Below are positions 45,709-45,964 of a DNA stretch of 45,964 nucleotides, piece by piece (position 1 is the stretch's first letter; every line of letters starts with the position of its first letter). Position numbers and translations under genes: made by a program. The stretch spans positions 1 through 45,964 of IMG/VR virus record IMGVR_UViG_3300033998_000339. The stretch is one strand, 5' to 3'. Below the pieces are notes generated by a model that searched no databases, was not told where the DNA came from, and was given only the letters and a program-made list of their open reading frames with translations. Source of the DNA: a virus.

Positions 45709-45964
45709 TGCCTTCAGGAAGGCCGCCAGGGGCCTGACCTCAGAACGGGACAAAATTTACGACAGGAAAGCAACTTTTTCGTTTCAGAGAAGGATCCTGC
45801 GCCGGGAAGTAGAAAGAAAATCCAAAAATACCGATGATACGGAACCGTCTCACAGAAAGGCTGTAGAAGAACCGGCTATTAGATAGGCAAAACTGCCGTA
45901 CGGCAAACAGGAGTTCTCGGGCAGGTGTTGTAAGCAGGATATTTCGTCAATTTCGTGGAAAGGG
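45709..45964. other. Host flank without a recognisable gene
   Basis: No credible reading frame is visible in these 256 bases. A perfect 12-base palindrome TGCCGTACGGCA lies at 45894-45905. The region is probably intergenic or the upstream part of a host gene beyond the window. Confidence 0.5.

Noticed and set aside
45894-45905. 12-base perfect palindrome in the host flank
   Set aside because: A single short palindrome without promoter context or a second copy is not enough to call an operator.

Overview
The window is one complete, apparently intact, siphovirus-type prophage of about 45.6 kb. It is integrated in the 3' half of a tRNA-Val(GAC) gene, with a few bases of host DNA on the left and about 300 bases on the right. 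A 56-base direct repeat of the tRNA 3' end (50-105 and 45607-45662) marks attL and attR. The host looks like a GC-moderate Firmicute of the class Clostridia, perhaps a Peptococcaceae-type (Desulfotomaculum/Pelotomaculum-like) organism. That is an inference from the strong GGAGG ribosome binding sites, frequent GTG/TTG starts, a RemA homologue, a copper-amine-oxidase-N-type domain and SPP1/HK97-type phage modules. No host gene other than the tRNA is present to confirm it.

Layout. (1) 0.1-2.3 kb, leftward: tyrosine integrase, ImmA-like metalloprotease and an ImmR-like HTH repressor. (2) 2.3-2.6 kb: divergent repressor/lytic promoters with TGTC/GACA operators and a Cro-like gene. (3) 2.6-15.3 kb, rightward early region: small zinc proteins, SbcD/SbcC, a CDC123-like ATP-grasp protein, an ASCH protein, a DUF5131 (Gp37/Gp68) protein, a DnaD-like initiator with an origin-like repeat cluster inside it, a RemA homologue, a RusA resolvase and an ArpU/RinA-like late regulator. 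(4) 15.3-24.1 kb: two terminators, then terminase, portal-MuF fusion, prohead protease, capsid and connector genes. (5) 24.1-27.7 kb: a diversity-generating retroelement (DGR) with target gene and variable repeat, template repeat, reverse transcriptase and a small accessory gene. (6) 27.7-38.4 kb: major tail protein, tail-assembly chaperones with a -1 frameshift site, an antisense membrane moron, tape measure, baseplate/tail-tip genes and a PQQ-type beta-propeller protein. (7) 38.4-40.8 kb: holin, amidase and a papain-like peptidase, closed by a strong terminator. (8) 40.8-45.5 kb: a second repressor-type promoter, a GC-rich apparently untranslated leader, then an operon of an unknown gene, a RavA-like MoxR ATPase, a ViaA-like VWA protein, a 30-residue zinc mini-protein, a conserved hypothetical and an excisionase.

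How it works together. The repressor probably silences both the lytic promoter at 2323-2351 and an almost identical promoter at 40836-40864. Derepression, probably by ImmA cleaving the repressor, would therefore switch on the early genes and the right-end operon together. The right-end operon ends in xis, which couples excision to induction and also makes the RavA/ViaA pair an induction-time function. The clearest unusual system is the DGR: its template and variable repeats differ at 19 of 114 positions, and every difference falls on a template adenine. The most open question is what the RavA/ViaA operon and its leader RNA do for the phage.
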